Shown here one piece after another: positions 36,735-45,615 of a stretch of 64,000 nucleotides of DNA (its first letter is position 1; each line of letters starts with the position of its first letter). This stretch comes from Gemmatimonadota bacterium. Lineage in GTDB: Bacteria > Gemmatimonadota > Gemmatimonadetes > Gemmatimonadales > GWC2-71-9. The position numbers and the translations under genes are program-made. The notes under the pieces are model-generated. The model did not search any database and had not been told where the DNA came from. It saw nothing but the letters and a program-made list of their open reading frames with translations. Where the stretch lies: assembly GCA_003222195.1 (NCBI GenBank), contig QHVB01000027.1, forward strand, positions 1 through 64,000. The letters are read 5' to 3'.

Positions 36735-37913
36735 CTAAGAGGAGACTTGTGATTCGATGTCCCGCAGGTCGCGGATCACACGGTCCCAGTTGTAATAGGT
36801 CTCGATTGCCTTGCGGCCCGCCTGGCCGAGCCGGCGTGCGAACAGCTGATCGCCGAACAAGCGTTTGAGCGCCGCCACGACCGCGACGGGCTCATCAGGA
36901 TCGACGACGAGCCCCGTTTCCCCGTCGTTCACCGCCTCGGCCAGGCCCCCGGATTGACCCGCGATTACCGGCAGCCCGCACGCGCTGGCCTCGGCGAGCG
37001 CGACGCCGAAGCCCTCCACGCGCGAACCGTCGGCGCGGCGCGATACGCCGACGTAGACATTGGCGATGTTGAAGACCGCGGGCAGCTCCGCCTCCGGCAC
37101 GTTCCCGACAAAACGGACGTGGTTGCCAAGGTTCAGCTCTGCGGCGAGCCGCTGATACTCTTTGCGTTTCTTGCCGTTGCCTACCACCAGATAGTTCACG
37201 TCCATTCCATCGTTGCGGCATTGCGCCACCGCGCGGAGGGCGGTGTCGACACCCTTGTACGGTTCGAGTCGAGCGACGGTGAGCGCCCACGTTCCGCCGT
37301 TCACGCCATAGCGCTCCCGCACTGCGTGCGTGTCGATCCCAGGCCGGAACTGCTCGGGATCGGTGCCGAGCGGCACGAGTCGCACGCGCTCGGCGAGGGG
37401 ATCGAGTCCCAACTCGCGCAACACCTTCTGCGCCTGCTCACGGGTCCATTGGCTGTTTGCGACTACGGCGTCGGCGGAGCCCAACAGGGCCTTTGCGGTC
37501 TTCCGCGCGAAGCGCGAGTGATGGATCGCATGCAGCTCCTTCAGCAGATCACCGCCGTGCACGAACACGCCGTACTTCGTCCCGACGCGTTCGTGCATCC
37601 ATTTCGCGGGATACGTGCAGGGGCGGATCGAGTCGCACCAGGCGAAGCGCGGCTTGTGCTGCCGCGCGAGCGAGGCGACCCGCCGCGACCAGAACAACAG
37701 CCCCGCGAGATTGCGCAGCGCCTTGCTCGGCACCGGGAGCCGGTCCACAACCGCGCCGCTGAAGCGCACATCCGAGTCCTGTGAGTCCCGATGCTGGCCG
37801 GTGGAGACGAGCAACTCACCGCGCGGATAGCGGCGCGTGACTTCGCCCATCATCCGCGCGATGCCGGTCGGCATCGGGGGGAACTCGGCCGTCAGTAAGA
37901 AAGTCCTAGCCAT
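36735..37913 (-). CDS. Glycosyltransferase family 4
   Basis: 392 aa, GT-B fold. The N-terminal start LLTAEFPPMPTGIARMMGEV is typical. The sugar-nucleotide domain has WALTVARLEPYKGVDTALRA, HVRFVGNVPEAELPAVFNIA and the E-x7-E motif EGFGVALAEASACGLPVIAGQSGG. It transfers a sugar in envelope glycan synthesis; donor and acceptor unknown. It is separated by 125 bases from the plus-strand GT4 genes. Confidence 0.9.
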   Translation of the reverse strand: MARTFLLTAEFPPMPTGIARMMGEVTRRYPRGELLVSTGQHRDSQDSDVRFSGAVVDRLPVPSKALRNLAGLLFWSRRVASLARQHKPRFAWCDSIRPCTYPAKWMHERVGTKYGVFVHGGDLLKELHAIHHSRFARKTAKALLGSADAVVANSQWTREQAQKVLRELGLDPLAERVRLVPLGTDPEQFRPGIDTHAVRERYGVNGGTWALTVARLEPYKGVDTALRAVAQCRNDGMDVNYLVVGNGKKRKEYQRLAAELNLGNHVRFVGNVPEAELPAVFNIANVYVGVSRRADGSRVEGFGVALAEASACGLPVIAGQSGGLAEAVNDGETGLVVDPDEPVAVVAALKRLFGDQLFARRLGQAGRKAIETYYNWDRVIRDLRDIESQVSS

Positions 37914-38038
37914 CGGCTGTGTGTTGGAGCGGAGTCACCGCGGTCACCGGAGGGGGCATGTTCGAATGTTAACGAAACGGTTCCCCGCTGAGCAATCGCT
38001 CGGCGCCATAAAGCGAAGCTAGTTATACTGGGACTTCG
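37914..38038. promoter_or_regulatory. Divergent intergenic region of the glycan cluster
   Basis: 125 bases. On the plus strand TATACT at 38024-38029 lies nine bases before the next ATG with no Shine-Dalgarno. No clear box is seen for the minus-strand GT4. Confidence 0.45.
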
Positions 38039-38995
38039 ATGCACGTCGTGGTCGCATCCCATCACCGGCTTCCGGTCGAAGGCTATGGCGGACCGCAACG
38101 CGTCGTCGTGGCGCTGGTCCAGGCGCTGGCGGCACTGGGGCATCGCGTGACCGTACTCGCCCAGCCGGGCACCAAACTCCCCGCAGCCTCGCGCGTCGTC
38201 GAAGTCCCGCCTCGAGCCCTGAAGAGCAACGGCGGAGGCGCCGATCTCACACCGTTTCTGCCCGACAATGCCGACATTCTGCACGCTCATTTTCCCTTGA
38301 AGCAGGGCCCGAAATCCGTCCCCTTCGTGCAGACATTGCATGGCAACTGGAAGCCCGGAACGACTTTGCCCCCGCATACGATTTTTCTGTCGCGCGATCA
38401 TGCCCGGCGCCACGGCAGCGACACCTTCGTCTACAACGGGCTCGATCCCGCGGACTTCATCTTCCGGCCGCGCAAGGAGCAGTGGGATCTCTTTCTCGGC
38501 AAGCTGCACAGCGATCGCGGCTACCACTGGGCGATCGAAGCGGCGAAACGCACCGGCCGCCGGCTGATCGTCGCCGGCGGCTGGCGGCCGAGCTTCACCG
38601 GCGACATCAAGTACGTCGGCGAGGTGGGGGGCAAGCGCAAGGCGGTGCTGCTCGCGCGCGCGCGGTGTCTCTGGATGCCGGCGCAATGGGACGAGCCCTT
38701 CGGGTTGCCCACGATCGAGGCGTTGTTCTCGGGAACGCCCGTGCTCGGCACCAAACGCGGCGCGCTGCCCGAAATCCTCACGCCGGACGTCGGTGCAGTG
38801 TGCGGCACACTCGACGAGATGATCGCAGCGGCGCAAAACATCGGCACGCGTGATCCCCGGGCCTGCCGCGCGCACGCGGAGCGCTGGTTCACCCATCTCG
38901 AGATGGCGGCCGAATACGTGCGGATGTATCAGGCCTTGATCGCCACTGGGTCGCTGCCGGGCGGCCGAGTGACACAGGCGACGGGAGGTCGCTAG
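38039..38995 (+). CDS. Glycosyltransferase family 4 (tandem paralogue 1)
   Basis: 318 aa, shorter than normal GT4. MHVVVASHHRLPVEGYGGPQRVVVALVQ begins the N-domain, and AQWDEPFGLPTIEALFSGTPVLGTKRGALPE is the sugar-nucleotide signature. Strong resemblance to the next gene along its length shows a tandem duplication. A TATACT box nine bases before the ATG suggests near-leaderless transcription. Confidence 0.88.
   Translation: MHVVVASHHRLPVEGYGGPQRVVVALVQALAALGHRVTVLAQPGTKLPAASRVVEVPPRALKSNGGGADLTPFLPDNADILHAHFPLKQGPKSVPFVQTLHGNWKPGTTLPPHTIFLSRDHARRHGSDTFVYNGLDPADFIFRPRKEQWDLFLGKLHSDRGYHWAIEAAKRTGRRLIVAGGWRPSFTGDIKYVGEVGGKRKAVLLARARCLWMPAQWDEPFGLPTIEALFSGTPVLGTKRGALPEILTPDVGAVCGTLDEMIAAAQNIGTRDPRACRAHAERWFTHLEMAAEYVRMYQALIATGSLPGGRVTQATGGR
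38983..38988 (+). promoter_or_regulatory. Shine-Dalgarno for the CTG-started GT4
   Basis: GGGAGG lies nine bases before the CTG at 38998, at good spacing, inside the end of the preceding gene. It supports initiation at that CTG rather than the downstream GTG. Confidence 0.55.
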
Positions 38996-38997
38996 TC

Positions 38998-39942
38998 CTG
39001 CACGTCGCGCTGCTGTCCCACCATCGCCTGCCGGTGCGGGGATATGGCGGGACAGAGCGCGTGGTCGCGGCGCTCGTGCAGGGACTTGCCGAGCTCGGTC
39101 ATCGCGTGAGCCTGCTCGCGCCCGCGCAGACCAATCTCGCGGGCGCGACATGCATCGCAGTTCCGGAGAAGACGCTGCTCGGGCCGATGCCTGCACTCAT
39201 GGCGTATCTGCCGAGCGGTGTCGACGTGGTACACGGGCACTACTCCATTGCACGTCCGCCCGACACGGTGCCGTTTCTACAGACGCTTCATGGAAATCAT
39301 CGCTCCGGTGACTCACCGCCCCCGCACACCGTCTGTCTTTCATTCGATCATGCGCGGCGGCATGGCGTCACGAGCTTCGTGTACAACGGGCTCGAGCCGA
39401 ACAGCTTCACGTTCCAGTCTAAAAAGGAGGACTACGATCTGTTCGTGGGTCGCCTGCACAGCGCGAAAGGATATCGCTGGGCGATAGCGGCGGCGAAGCG
39501 TACGGGACGCCGCTTGCTCGTTGCGGGTGGGTGGCGGCCCAGCTTTCGGCGCACGGTCCGCTATGTGGGCGAAGTGGACGGCGCGAGGAAGCGCGATCTG
39601 TTCGCCGGCGCCCGCTGTCTCTGGATGCCGGCGTTGTGGGACGAGCCGTTCGGCCTGACGCTGATCGAGGCTCTCTTTTCGGGAACGCCGGTGCTGGGTA
39701 CCACGCGCGGCGCGTTGCCGGAGATCATCACGCCGGAGGTCGGGGCGTTGCGTGATAGCCTGGAGGACCTGATCGAAGCGTCGAGCACGATCGAGACGCG
39801 CTCACCCGAAGCGTGTCGCGCGCATGCTGCCCGGTACTTCTCGCACGTGGTCATGGCCGAAGAATACGTGCGCGTCTACCGGCATCTCCTCGCGCGCGGG
39901 GAGCTCCCGCCCGGCCGGCCGACGCCCTACACGACGACGTAG
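38998..39942 (+). CDS. Glycosyltransferase family 4 (tandem paralogue 2), CTG start
   Basis: 314 aa when begun at CTG 38998. The first residues then read (M)HVALLSHHRLPVRGYGGTERVVAALVQ, aligning directly with MHVVVASHHRLPVEGYGG of the paralogue. The signature is LWDEPFGLTLIEALFSGTPVLGTTRGALPE. The alternative start, GTG at 39034, would remove the first beta strand. The end overlaps the convergent GT2 by 16 bases. Role: envelope glycan synthesis; substrate unknown. Confidence 0.85.
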   Translation: MHVALLSHHRLPVRGYGGTERVVAALVQGLAELGHRVSLLAPAQTNLAGATCIAVPEKTLLGPMPALMAYLPSGVDVVHGHYSIARPPDTVPFLQTLHGNHRSGDSPPPHTVCLSFDHARRHGVTSFVYNGLEPNSFTFQSKKEDYDLFVGRLHSAKGYRWAIAAAKRTGRRLLVAGGWRPSFRRTVRYVGEVDGARKRDLFAGARCLWMPALWDEPFGLTLIEALFSGTPVLGTTRGALPEIITPEVGALRDSLEDLIEASSTIETRSPEACRAHAARYFSHVVMAEEYVRVYRHLLARGELPPGRPTPYTTT

Positions 39943-40790
39943 TTGCGAAACTCGAAGACGCGCGCGCCGGTCAACCGCTCGATCCAGTCAGAGATGTAGT
40001 AGCGCAAGTGCGCCGGCTTGAACCGCGGCGGGGCGACCTCGATCGGCGGCTGCTGCGCGCACGCCGCGATCCACTCGCGGGCGGCGGCCGGATGACTTCC
40101 CGTAAACGGCCGCAGTAAGGGGATCCATTCGAGGGTGTCTCGTTGCCGCTTGCGCTCCAGGCGCTCCGCGGCCCAGGGATACATGTTTTGGGTGATCTGA
40201 AACTTCTCGTTCATGTCGCGCGCCGGTCGAGCCCAGCCGTAGTGAAACATCTGCGCATCGGTCGGACGCGCCCGGACCTTCCGAAGCCCCGGACCCACGC
40301 GGAATCCTTGCGCGCCCTCGAAGGGAAGGATGTTCTTGCCGAGGCGGATGCAGCGCACTTCGCGACGATACCAGCGCCGGTTCGTCGCGACGCGGTCGAA
40401 GCCGCCGTAGAAATGCAGATAGTTCACGAGCAGTCCCTCAACGCGCTCGTCCCGATCCCATTCGGCCACCTTCTCCTTCAGGACGCGCGCTCCCGTTTCG
40501 TGCAGCACTTCATCGGCCTGGATGTAGATCCCCCACGAGCCGCGGCAGGCATCCATCGCGCGCTGCGTTTCGAGCGCCAGCGTGTCGTCCCCTTTGCTCA
40601 TGTCCCACACGCTGTCGACGATGCGGACTCGCGGGTCGTCGATCCCGGCAACGACGTCGCGCGTAGCGTCGTCCGATTTCCCGACGTTCACGACGACTTC
40701 GTCGCACACCTCGAGCACCGAGCGAACGGTCGCCACGATGGGGAAGTTGAGGTTGATGGCGTTGCGAACGAGGGTGAACCCAGACAGCAA
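39927..40790 (-). CDS. Glycosyltransferase family 2
   Basis: 287 aa, GT-A fold. SGFTLVRNAINLNFPIVATVRSVL opens the domain, CDEVVVNVGKSDD is the nucleotide region, and IYIQADEVLHE has the D-x-D-like metal/donor motif. The start is TTG at 40790, one base after the ABC exporter stop; GGAG lies five bases before it, and no ATG is available. The substrate is not known. Confidence 0.85.
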   Translation of the reverse strand: MLSGFTLVRNAINLNFPIVATVRSVLEVCDEVVVNVGKSDDATRDVVAGIDDPRVRIVDSVWDMSKGDDTLALETQRAMDACRGSWGIYIQADEVLHETGARVLKEKVAEWDRDERVEGLLVNYLHFYGGFDRVATNRRWYRREVRCIRLGKNILPFEGAQGFRVGPGLRKVRARPTDAQMFHYGWARPARDMNEKFQITQNMYPWAAERLERKRQRDTLEWIPLLRPFTGSHPAAAREWIAACAQQPPIEVAPPRFKPAHLRYYISDWIERLTGARVFEFRNYVVV

Positions 40791-40791
40791 G

Positions 40792-42624
40792 TCAGCTCCG
40801 GAACTGCAGGTTATACAATCGGCGGTACAACCCGTCGGCGGAGAGCAAATCGGCATGCGTGCCGCGCTCCACGATCCGCCCTTCGGCGAGCACGACGATG
40901 AAGTCCGCGTGCTGCACCGTGGCGAGCCGGTGCGCGATGACGAAGACCGTGCGGTGCGCCATCAGTCGGTCGATCGCCTCCTGGACCAGCCGCTCGGATT
41001 CGGTGTCGAGCGCGCTGGTCGCCTCGTCGAGAATCAGGATGGGCGGATCGCGCAGCAGCGCGCGCGCGATCGCGATCCGCTGCCGCTGGCCGCCGCTCAG
41101 CCGCGTGCCGCGCTCGCCGAGCAGCGTGCCGTAGCCCTCCGGCAGTCGCATGATGAAGTCGTCCGCATTCGCCGCCCGCGCCGCGGCCCGCACCTGCTCC
41201 AGCGGCATGTCCTTCAAGCCGTAGGCGATGTTCGCGAGCACGCTGTCGTTGAGCAGCACCGTCTCCTGCGACACGATACCCATCAGCCGCCGCAAGGACC
41301 TGCGGGTGTAGGTCGTGAGCGGCACGCCGTCCATCAGGATCTCACCCCGCGTCGGCTCGTAGAAGCGCGGCAGCAGATCGACCAGCGTGGTTTTGCCGGC
41401 GCCCGACGGGCCGACGATCGCGACGACCTGGCCGCGCTGCACTTCGAGATCGACGTCGCGCAGGACCGACTCGGACGGCTCGTACTCGAACGACACGCCG
41501 CGGAATTCGATGCGCTCGCTGAACTCGGCCGTGGTCTCGCCGGGCCGGTCGCCTTCGGCCGACGGCAGGTCGAGGACTTCGTAGACGCGCTCCGCCGACG
41601 CGACGGCGCTCGCCATCACGGTCGGGTAATTCGAGACCGATTTGATCGGAGACATCAGCCGCAGGCTCACCGCCAGGAACGTGATCAGGACAGCGGGATC
41701 GAGGGTCGCCCCGAGCGCCAGCCGCGTTCCGACGACGAGGATCAGCACGATCATGAAGCCGCCGAACACCTCGCTGACCGGACTCGTGAGACTGGAGTAG
41801 CGCTGCGCCCGCAGCACGCGTTTGCGGTAGCGCTCGGCCAGCTCCGTGAACCGCGCCAGCTCGAACGCCTCGGCGACGTAGGCGCGCACCAGCTTCGCCG
41901 ACGCGATCATCTCGCCCACCTGGCTCGTCACCTCGCCGCGCTCGGCCGCCAGCTCACGCGAGCGGCGCCGGAGGCGATTGATCATCGGCCGGATGATGAG
42001 CAACAGGACTGGCGCGAGCAGCAGGGACAGCAGCGTCAGTTTGACGGACAGGCCGAACAGAATGACGACGTAGACGAGGATGACCACGACGTTTTGCAGG
42101 AGCGACGCGAGCGCCGCGCTCACCGCCGTCTTGACCTGATCGGTGTCGCTGATGACGCGCGCGATGGTTTGACCAGCGCGGGTGCGCTGGAAGTAGCCGA
42201 GCGGCAGCGTCTGGAGGTGGTCGAACAGCCGGACGCGCAGGTCGCGCACCACCCCTTCCTGAATCGCCACGCTCCCCACCGACGCGAGGTACGACGTGAG
42301 ATTCTTCAGGAGCAGCGCGACCAGCAGGATGATGACGACGTTGCGCAGCGCAATTTCCGGGGATCCGGCCTGCAGGAAGGGCCCCGCGATCTTGTTGAGC
42401 ACCGCCTCGACCTTCGTACCACCTTCCGTCGGGAGTGCCGCGTTGCCGAACAGCGTTCGGAGGAACGGGATCAAGAGCACGAACGTGAAGCCGTCGAGCA
42501 CAGACGAGATCACGGTCGCGACGATCGTCGCGCCGAATTGCAGCGAGTACGGCCGCAGCAGCCCGAGCAGCCGCCGCGACCGAGGCGGAGCGGGAGGGGG
42601 AGGAGTGGGAGGAGCGGAACTCAT
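40792..42624 (-). CDS. MsbA-like ABC exporter (fused TM and ATPase)
   Basis: 610 aa. The six-TM domain occupies residues 15-330; the ATPase has Walker A GPSGAGKTT, Q-loop GIVSQETVLLNDS, signature LSGGQRQRIAIARALL, Walker B ILILDEATSALD and the H-loop IAHRLATV. It is probably a lipid-A-core or other lipid-linked glycan flippase, in keeping with its GT neighbours. Translation is coupled by a TGATG overlap with the PorX-like gene. The N-terminus has a Pro-rich stretch. Confidence 0.93.
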   Translation of the reverse strand: MSSAPPTPPPPAPPRSRRLLGLLRPYSLQFGATIVATVISSVLDGFTFVLLIPFLRTLFGNAALPTEGGTKVEAVLNKIAGPFLQAGSPEIALRNVVIILLVALLLKNLTSYLASVGSVAIQEGVVRDLRVRLFDHLQTLPLGYFQRTRAGQTIARVISDTDQVKTAVSAALASLLQNVVVILVYVVILFGLSVKLTLLSLLLAPVLLLIIRPMINRLRRRSRELAAERGEVTSQVGEMIASAKLVRAYVAEAFELARFTELAERYRKRVLRAQRYSSLTSPVSEVFGGFMIVLILVVGTRLALGATLDPAVLITFLAVSLRLMSPIKSVSNYPTVMASAVASAERVYEVLDLPSAEGDRPGETTAEFSERIEFRGVSFEYEPSESVLRDVDLEVQRGQVVAIVGPSGAGKTTLVDLLPRFYEPTRGEILMDGVPLTTYTRRSLRRLMGIVSQETVLLNDSVLANIAYGLKDMPLEQVRAAARAANADDFIMRLPEGYGTLLGERGTRLSGGQRQRIAIARALLRDPPILILDEATSALDTESERLVQEAIDRLMAHRTVFVIAHRLATVQHADFIVVLAEGRIVERGTHADLLSADGLYRRLYNLQFRS

Positions 42625-44195
42625 CACCGCGAGCGACGCGGTGTGAGCAGCGCCACCGGCAGGATCATCTCTTCAGGCGTCGCGCCGCCGTGCAGGAATG
42701 CGCCGCGATAGCGAGCCTGATATTCCCGCAGCTTGGTCGGATACACGAAGAAGCGGTCGCCGGTGGCGAGCAGCAGGCGGACACCCAGTCCTTTCGCGGG
42801 AAGACCGTAGGACTTGAGGTCCTCGACCATGATCGCGGCTTCTGGATCTTCGGCCCGCAGGTCCTCGCCGAACTTGTAGCGCAGGTTTGCGGTCGCATCG
42901 CGTTTGGCGAAGACCGTCGCGGGCGTATCGCAGTGAATCGCGCCGTGATCGGTCGTCAGCAGGACCGGGACATTGCGGCGCTCGGCCTCCTCGAGCGCGG
43001 CGAGCACGGGCGAGCGCTCGAACCACGTCTTCGTCAAGCCGCGCAACGCGTCGGCGTCACGCGCCACCTCGTAGAGGATCGCGTTCTCCGAGCGGCCGTG
43101 CGTCAGCTGATCGATGAAGTTGAACACCAGCGCCGTCACGCCCGACTGCGCGAGGTGCGCGGGCAAGCGGCGCAGGAGATCCGTGCCATCGGCCGCCGTG
43201 AACAACTTCTCGTAGCGCACCGGAATGGGCTCACCCACCAGCTCGCGCAGCTGCTCCGCCAGGAGCTCCGGCTCGTGGGCGTTGAGGCTCTCCTCGTCGG
43301 TCGGCGCGCCCCACCACTCCGGATGCCGGGCCGCGATTTCCATCGGAAACAGGCCGCTGAATATCGCATTGCGGGAGAACGGCGTGGCCGTGGGCAGAAT
43401 GCTGTAGTAGTGCGACTCCTCGACGTCGAACAGCGGTGTGACCAAGTCGCGCAGCACTTCCCACTGGTCGAGTCGCAGGCAGTCGATCACGATGAACACG
43501 ACGCGACCCGTGCGCTTCAGGGCGGGGACCAGGAATTCGGCGCCGACATCGACGGAGAGCGGCGGGCGGTCCCGTTCCGGATCGGCGAGCCAGCGGGGGT
43601 AGTTCCGGGTGATGAATCCCTGGAAGTCCTTGCGCAGGCTTTCCTGCAGCGTCCGCAACGCCTCGGAGAGGCCCGGCTCGGCGGCCGCGGCGAGCCGCAC
43701 TTCCCAGCGCGCCAATTCGGCGACCAGCTCGCTCCATTCGCGCCACGCGAGCGCGGCCCCGCGCCTGCCTTCCAGCTCGCGAAACCGCGTGACGAAGTCG
43801 CGCGCCAGCCGCTGCTGGCGAATGCGGTCGCCCTCGAGGAGGCGCGTGACGACGGAGAGCACCTGCCGCGGGTGGACCGGCTTGACGAGATAGTCGTCGA
43901 TCTCGATGCCGATGGCGTCGCGCAGCAGACCGTCATCTTCACTCTGCGTCACCATCACCACGGCCATGGCCGGGTCGATCGCGCGGATCTCCGGAATCAG
44001 CTCGATGCCGCGCCGTCCCGGCATCTGCTCGTCGAGCAACACGACGCTGTAGGGCTGGCGCCGCAACATCGCGAGGGCGTCATCGCCGTGCGCGGCCTGC
44101 GCCACCGCGAATCCTTGCTGCTCGAGAAAGCGGCGGTGCGCGGCCAGGCCGTCGACTTCGTCGTCAACCCAGAGAATGCTCTTCGGACGCGGCAT
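42624..44195 (-). CDS. PorX-like response regulator with PglZ phosphatase/phosphodiesterase domain
   Basis: 523 aa. The receiver domain (VDDE at 10-13, phospho-Asp D55 in VVLLDEQMPG, Lys in DDYLVKPVHP) is followed by a helical linker at 120-200 and a PglZ alkaline-phosphatase-superfamily domain. That domain has FIVIDCLRLDQWEVL, NFIDQLTHG, TTDHGAIHCDTPATVFAKRD and FLHGGATPEE metal-site segments. PorX of Bacteroidota has this architecture and controls the type IX secretion system. Here it heads the envelope-glycan operon. Start chosen at ATG 44195, with a TAGCTT box ten bases before it. Confidence 0.9.
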   Translation of the reverse strand: MPRPKSILWVDDEVDGLAAHRRFLEQQGFAVAQAAHGDDALAMLRRQPYSVVLLDEQMPGRRGIELIPEIRAIDPAMAVVMVTQSEDDGLLRDAIGIEIDDYLVKPVHPRQVLSVVTRLLEGDRIRQQRLARDFVTRFRELEGRRGAALAWREWSELVAELARWEVRLAAAAEPGLSEALRTLQESLRKDFQGFITRNYPRWLADPERDRPPLSVDVGAEFLVPALKRTGRVVFIVIDCLRLDQWEVLRDLVTPLFDVEESHYYSILPTATPFSRNAIFSGLFPMEIAARHPEWWGAPTDEESLNAHEPELLAEQLRELVGEPIPVRYEKLFTAADGTDLLRRLPAHLAQSGVTALVFNFIDQLTHGRSENAILYEVARDADALRGLTKTWFERSPVLAALEEAERRNVPVLLTTDHGAIHCDTPATVFAKRDATANLRYKFGEDLRAEDPEAAIMVEDLKSYGLPAKGLGVRLLLATGDRFFVYPTKLREYQARYRGAFLHGGATPEEMILPVALLTPRRSR

Positions 44196-44254
44196 CTTCC
44201 GTGACAAGCTAGTCCCGCTGGCGAAGCCGGGCAACGCGCGACTACATTGGCCGC
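44196..44254. promoter_or_regulatory. Divergent promoters, PorX-like / GT9
   Basis: Minus strand: TAGCTT (44206-44211) ten bases from the PorX-like ATG, sharing ACTAGCTTGT with the PBP1A promoter. Plus strand: TACATT (44243-44248) six bases from the GT9 GTG. A GGAAG touches the PorX-like ATG and is too close to be a normal ribosome binding site. Confidence 0.45.
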
Positions 44255-45244
44255 GTGTTGCGTATTCTGTGCGTCCGGTTCAGCTCCATCGGCGACGTCC
44301 TCCTCACCACTCCCCTCGTGCGCGCACTGCACCGGCGCCATCCCGACGCCGAGCTGTACTTCGTGACGAAGCTGGCCATGGCGCCGCTGGTCGTCGAGAA
44401 CCCGCACCTGACCCAGGTGATCGAGCTGGGAGCGAAGGAGCGCATCGCGGATCTCGCGCGCCGGCTCCGGGTCTTACGGCCGACGCACGCGCTCGATCTG
44501 CACGGCAGCCTCCGCAGCACTGCCTTACGTTGGCTCGTGCCCTGCCAGTGGTCGGGATACTCGAAACGCAAGTTTGCTCGCACGACGCTGATTGCGACGA
44601 AGATCAACGTTTACGGCAAGCCCGTGCCGGTGCCCGAGCGCTACTTCGAGGCCGCGCGGGATCTCGATGTGCAACCGGACGGCGGCCCGCCCGAGTTTTT
44701 TCTCGCGCCCGCGGCGCGCGCGCACATGACGCACTGGCTGGCTGAGGTCGGACTCGATCCCAAACCCTTTGCCGTGATCGCGCCGGGCGCCGCGCACGCG
44801 ACCAAGCGCTGGCCGATCCCTCATTGGCAGGCGTTGACCGACCGATTGCGGCAGCTCGGGTACCGCGTCGTCGCCGTCGGCAGCCCGCAGGATCGGGAGC
44901 TGGTGGACGCGCTCGGCACCCGCGTGATCAATGTCGCCGGCGAATTCACCCTGCAAGAGACCGGTGCATGTCTCGCCCGCGCCGCCGTGCTCGTGTCCGG
45001 GGACACGGGCGTGATGCACATGGCGACCGGCGTGGGCACCCCGGTGGTCGCGCTGTTCGGTCCCACGGTCGAGCCGTTCGGATTCTTTCCGTACACGAAA
45101 CGCGCGACGGTGCTGGAGCGGGATCTGAGCTGCCGGCCCTGTTCGGCGATGGGCACGGAACGCTGCCCACTCGGACACCACCGCTGCCTCGAGGACATTT
45201 TGCCGGATCAGGTGGCCGATGCGGTCCAGCGACTCGTGGCATGA
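44255..45244 (+). CDS. Glycosyltransferase family 9 (heptosyltransferase type)
   Basis: 329 aa from a GTG. RILCVRFSSIGDVLLTTPLVRALHRRHPDAEL is the family's start; LDLHGSLRSTALRWL, IAPGAAHATKRWP, VSGDTGVMHMATGVGTPVVALFGPT form the donor site. It should add heptose or a similar sugar to the LPS core. It is followed by a small ORF with overlapping start. Confidence 0.92.
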   Translation: MLRILCVRFSSIGDVLLTTPLVRALHRRHPDAELYFVTKLAMAPLVVENPHLTQVIELGAKERIADLARRLRVLRPTHALDLHGSLRSTALRWLVPCQWSGYSKRKFARTTLIATKINVYGKPVPVPERYFEAARDLDVQPDGGPPEFFLAPAARAHMTHWLAEVGLDPKPFAVIAPGAAHATKRWPIPHWQALTDRLRQLGYRVVAVGSPQDRELVDALGTRVINVAGEFTLQETGACLARAAVLVSGDTGVMHMATGVGTPVVALFGPTVEPFGFFPYTKRATVLERDLSCRPCSAMGTERCPLGHHRCLEDILPDQVADAVQRLVA

Positions 45245-45612
45245 TGAGCACCCCGGCGGAGGAGCGGCTCGTGACGCTCATCGCCGAGTCGGCACGCGGC
45301 CCACGGCGGGAGGGGCTATTCGCGCTCTGGCTCGTGGTCCGCGCGGCGGAGGCGCTGCTGCCTCCCGCACCGGTGAGCGCGAAGAATCACCGCCGGCGCC
45401 TGCAGGCGCTCGAGACGCGGCTCGGCAGCCTGGCGTTGCCCGCGCCGCTCAAGCGGGCGCTCGCCGCCGCCCGGCAGCATCTCGAGACCGCCACGCCCAA
45501 CGCCGCGGCCCTGGTGCTCAGCCAGCTCACCGCACCGGCGCGCGACGTGCTCGGCGCCGAGGCCGCCGACGCCGTCACCGTTGCCGCGCGCACCGCCAGA
45601 TTGCATCTATAG
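45241..45612 (+). CDS. Hypothetical helical protein
   Basis: 123 aa, starting in an ATGATG overlap with the GT9 stop (45241 or 45244). It is Ala/Leu/Arg-rich and helical (EERLVTLIAESARGPRREGLFALWLVVRAAEALLPP) with no signal peptide or known motif. Coding bias matches neighbours and it fills the gap to the DnaB-like gene exactly, so it is probably a real gene. Function unknown. Confidence 0.65.
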   Translation: MMSTPAEERLVTLIAESARGPRREGLFALWLVVRAAEALLPPAPVSAKNHRRRLQALETRLGSLALPAPLKRALAAARQHLETATPNAAALVLSQLTAPARDVLGAEAADAVTVAARTARLHL

Positions 45613-45615
45613 ACC

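Noticed and set aside
40582-42711. 709-aa plus-strand frame opposite the ABC exporter
   Set aside because: Rich in Arg/Asp/Gln repeats and without motifs; ATPase motifs are on the other strand.
42624-44195. PglZ domain as part of a BREX phage-defence system
   Set aside because: The protein has a receiver domain in PorX order and no other BREX genes are nearby.
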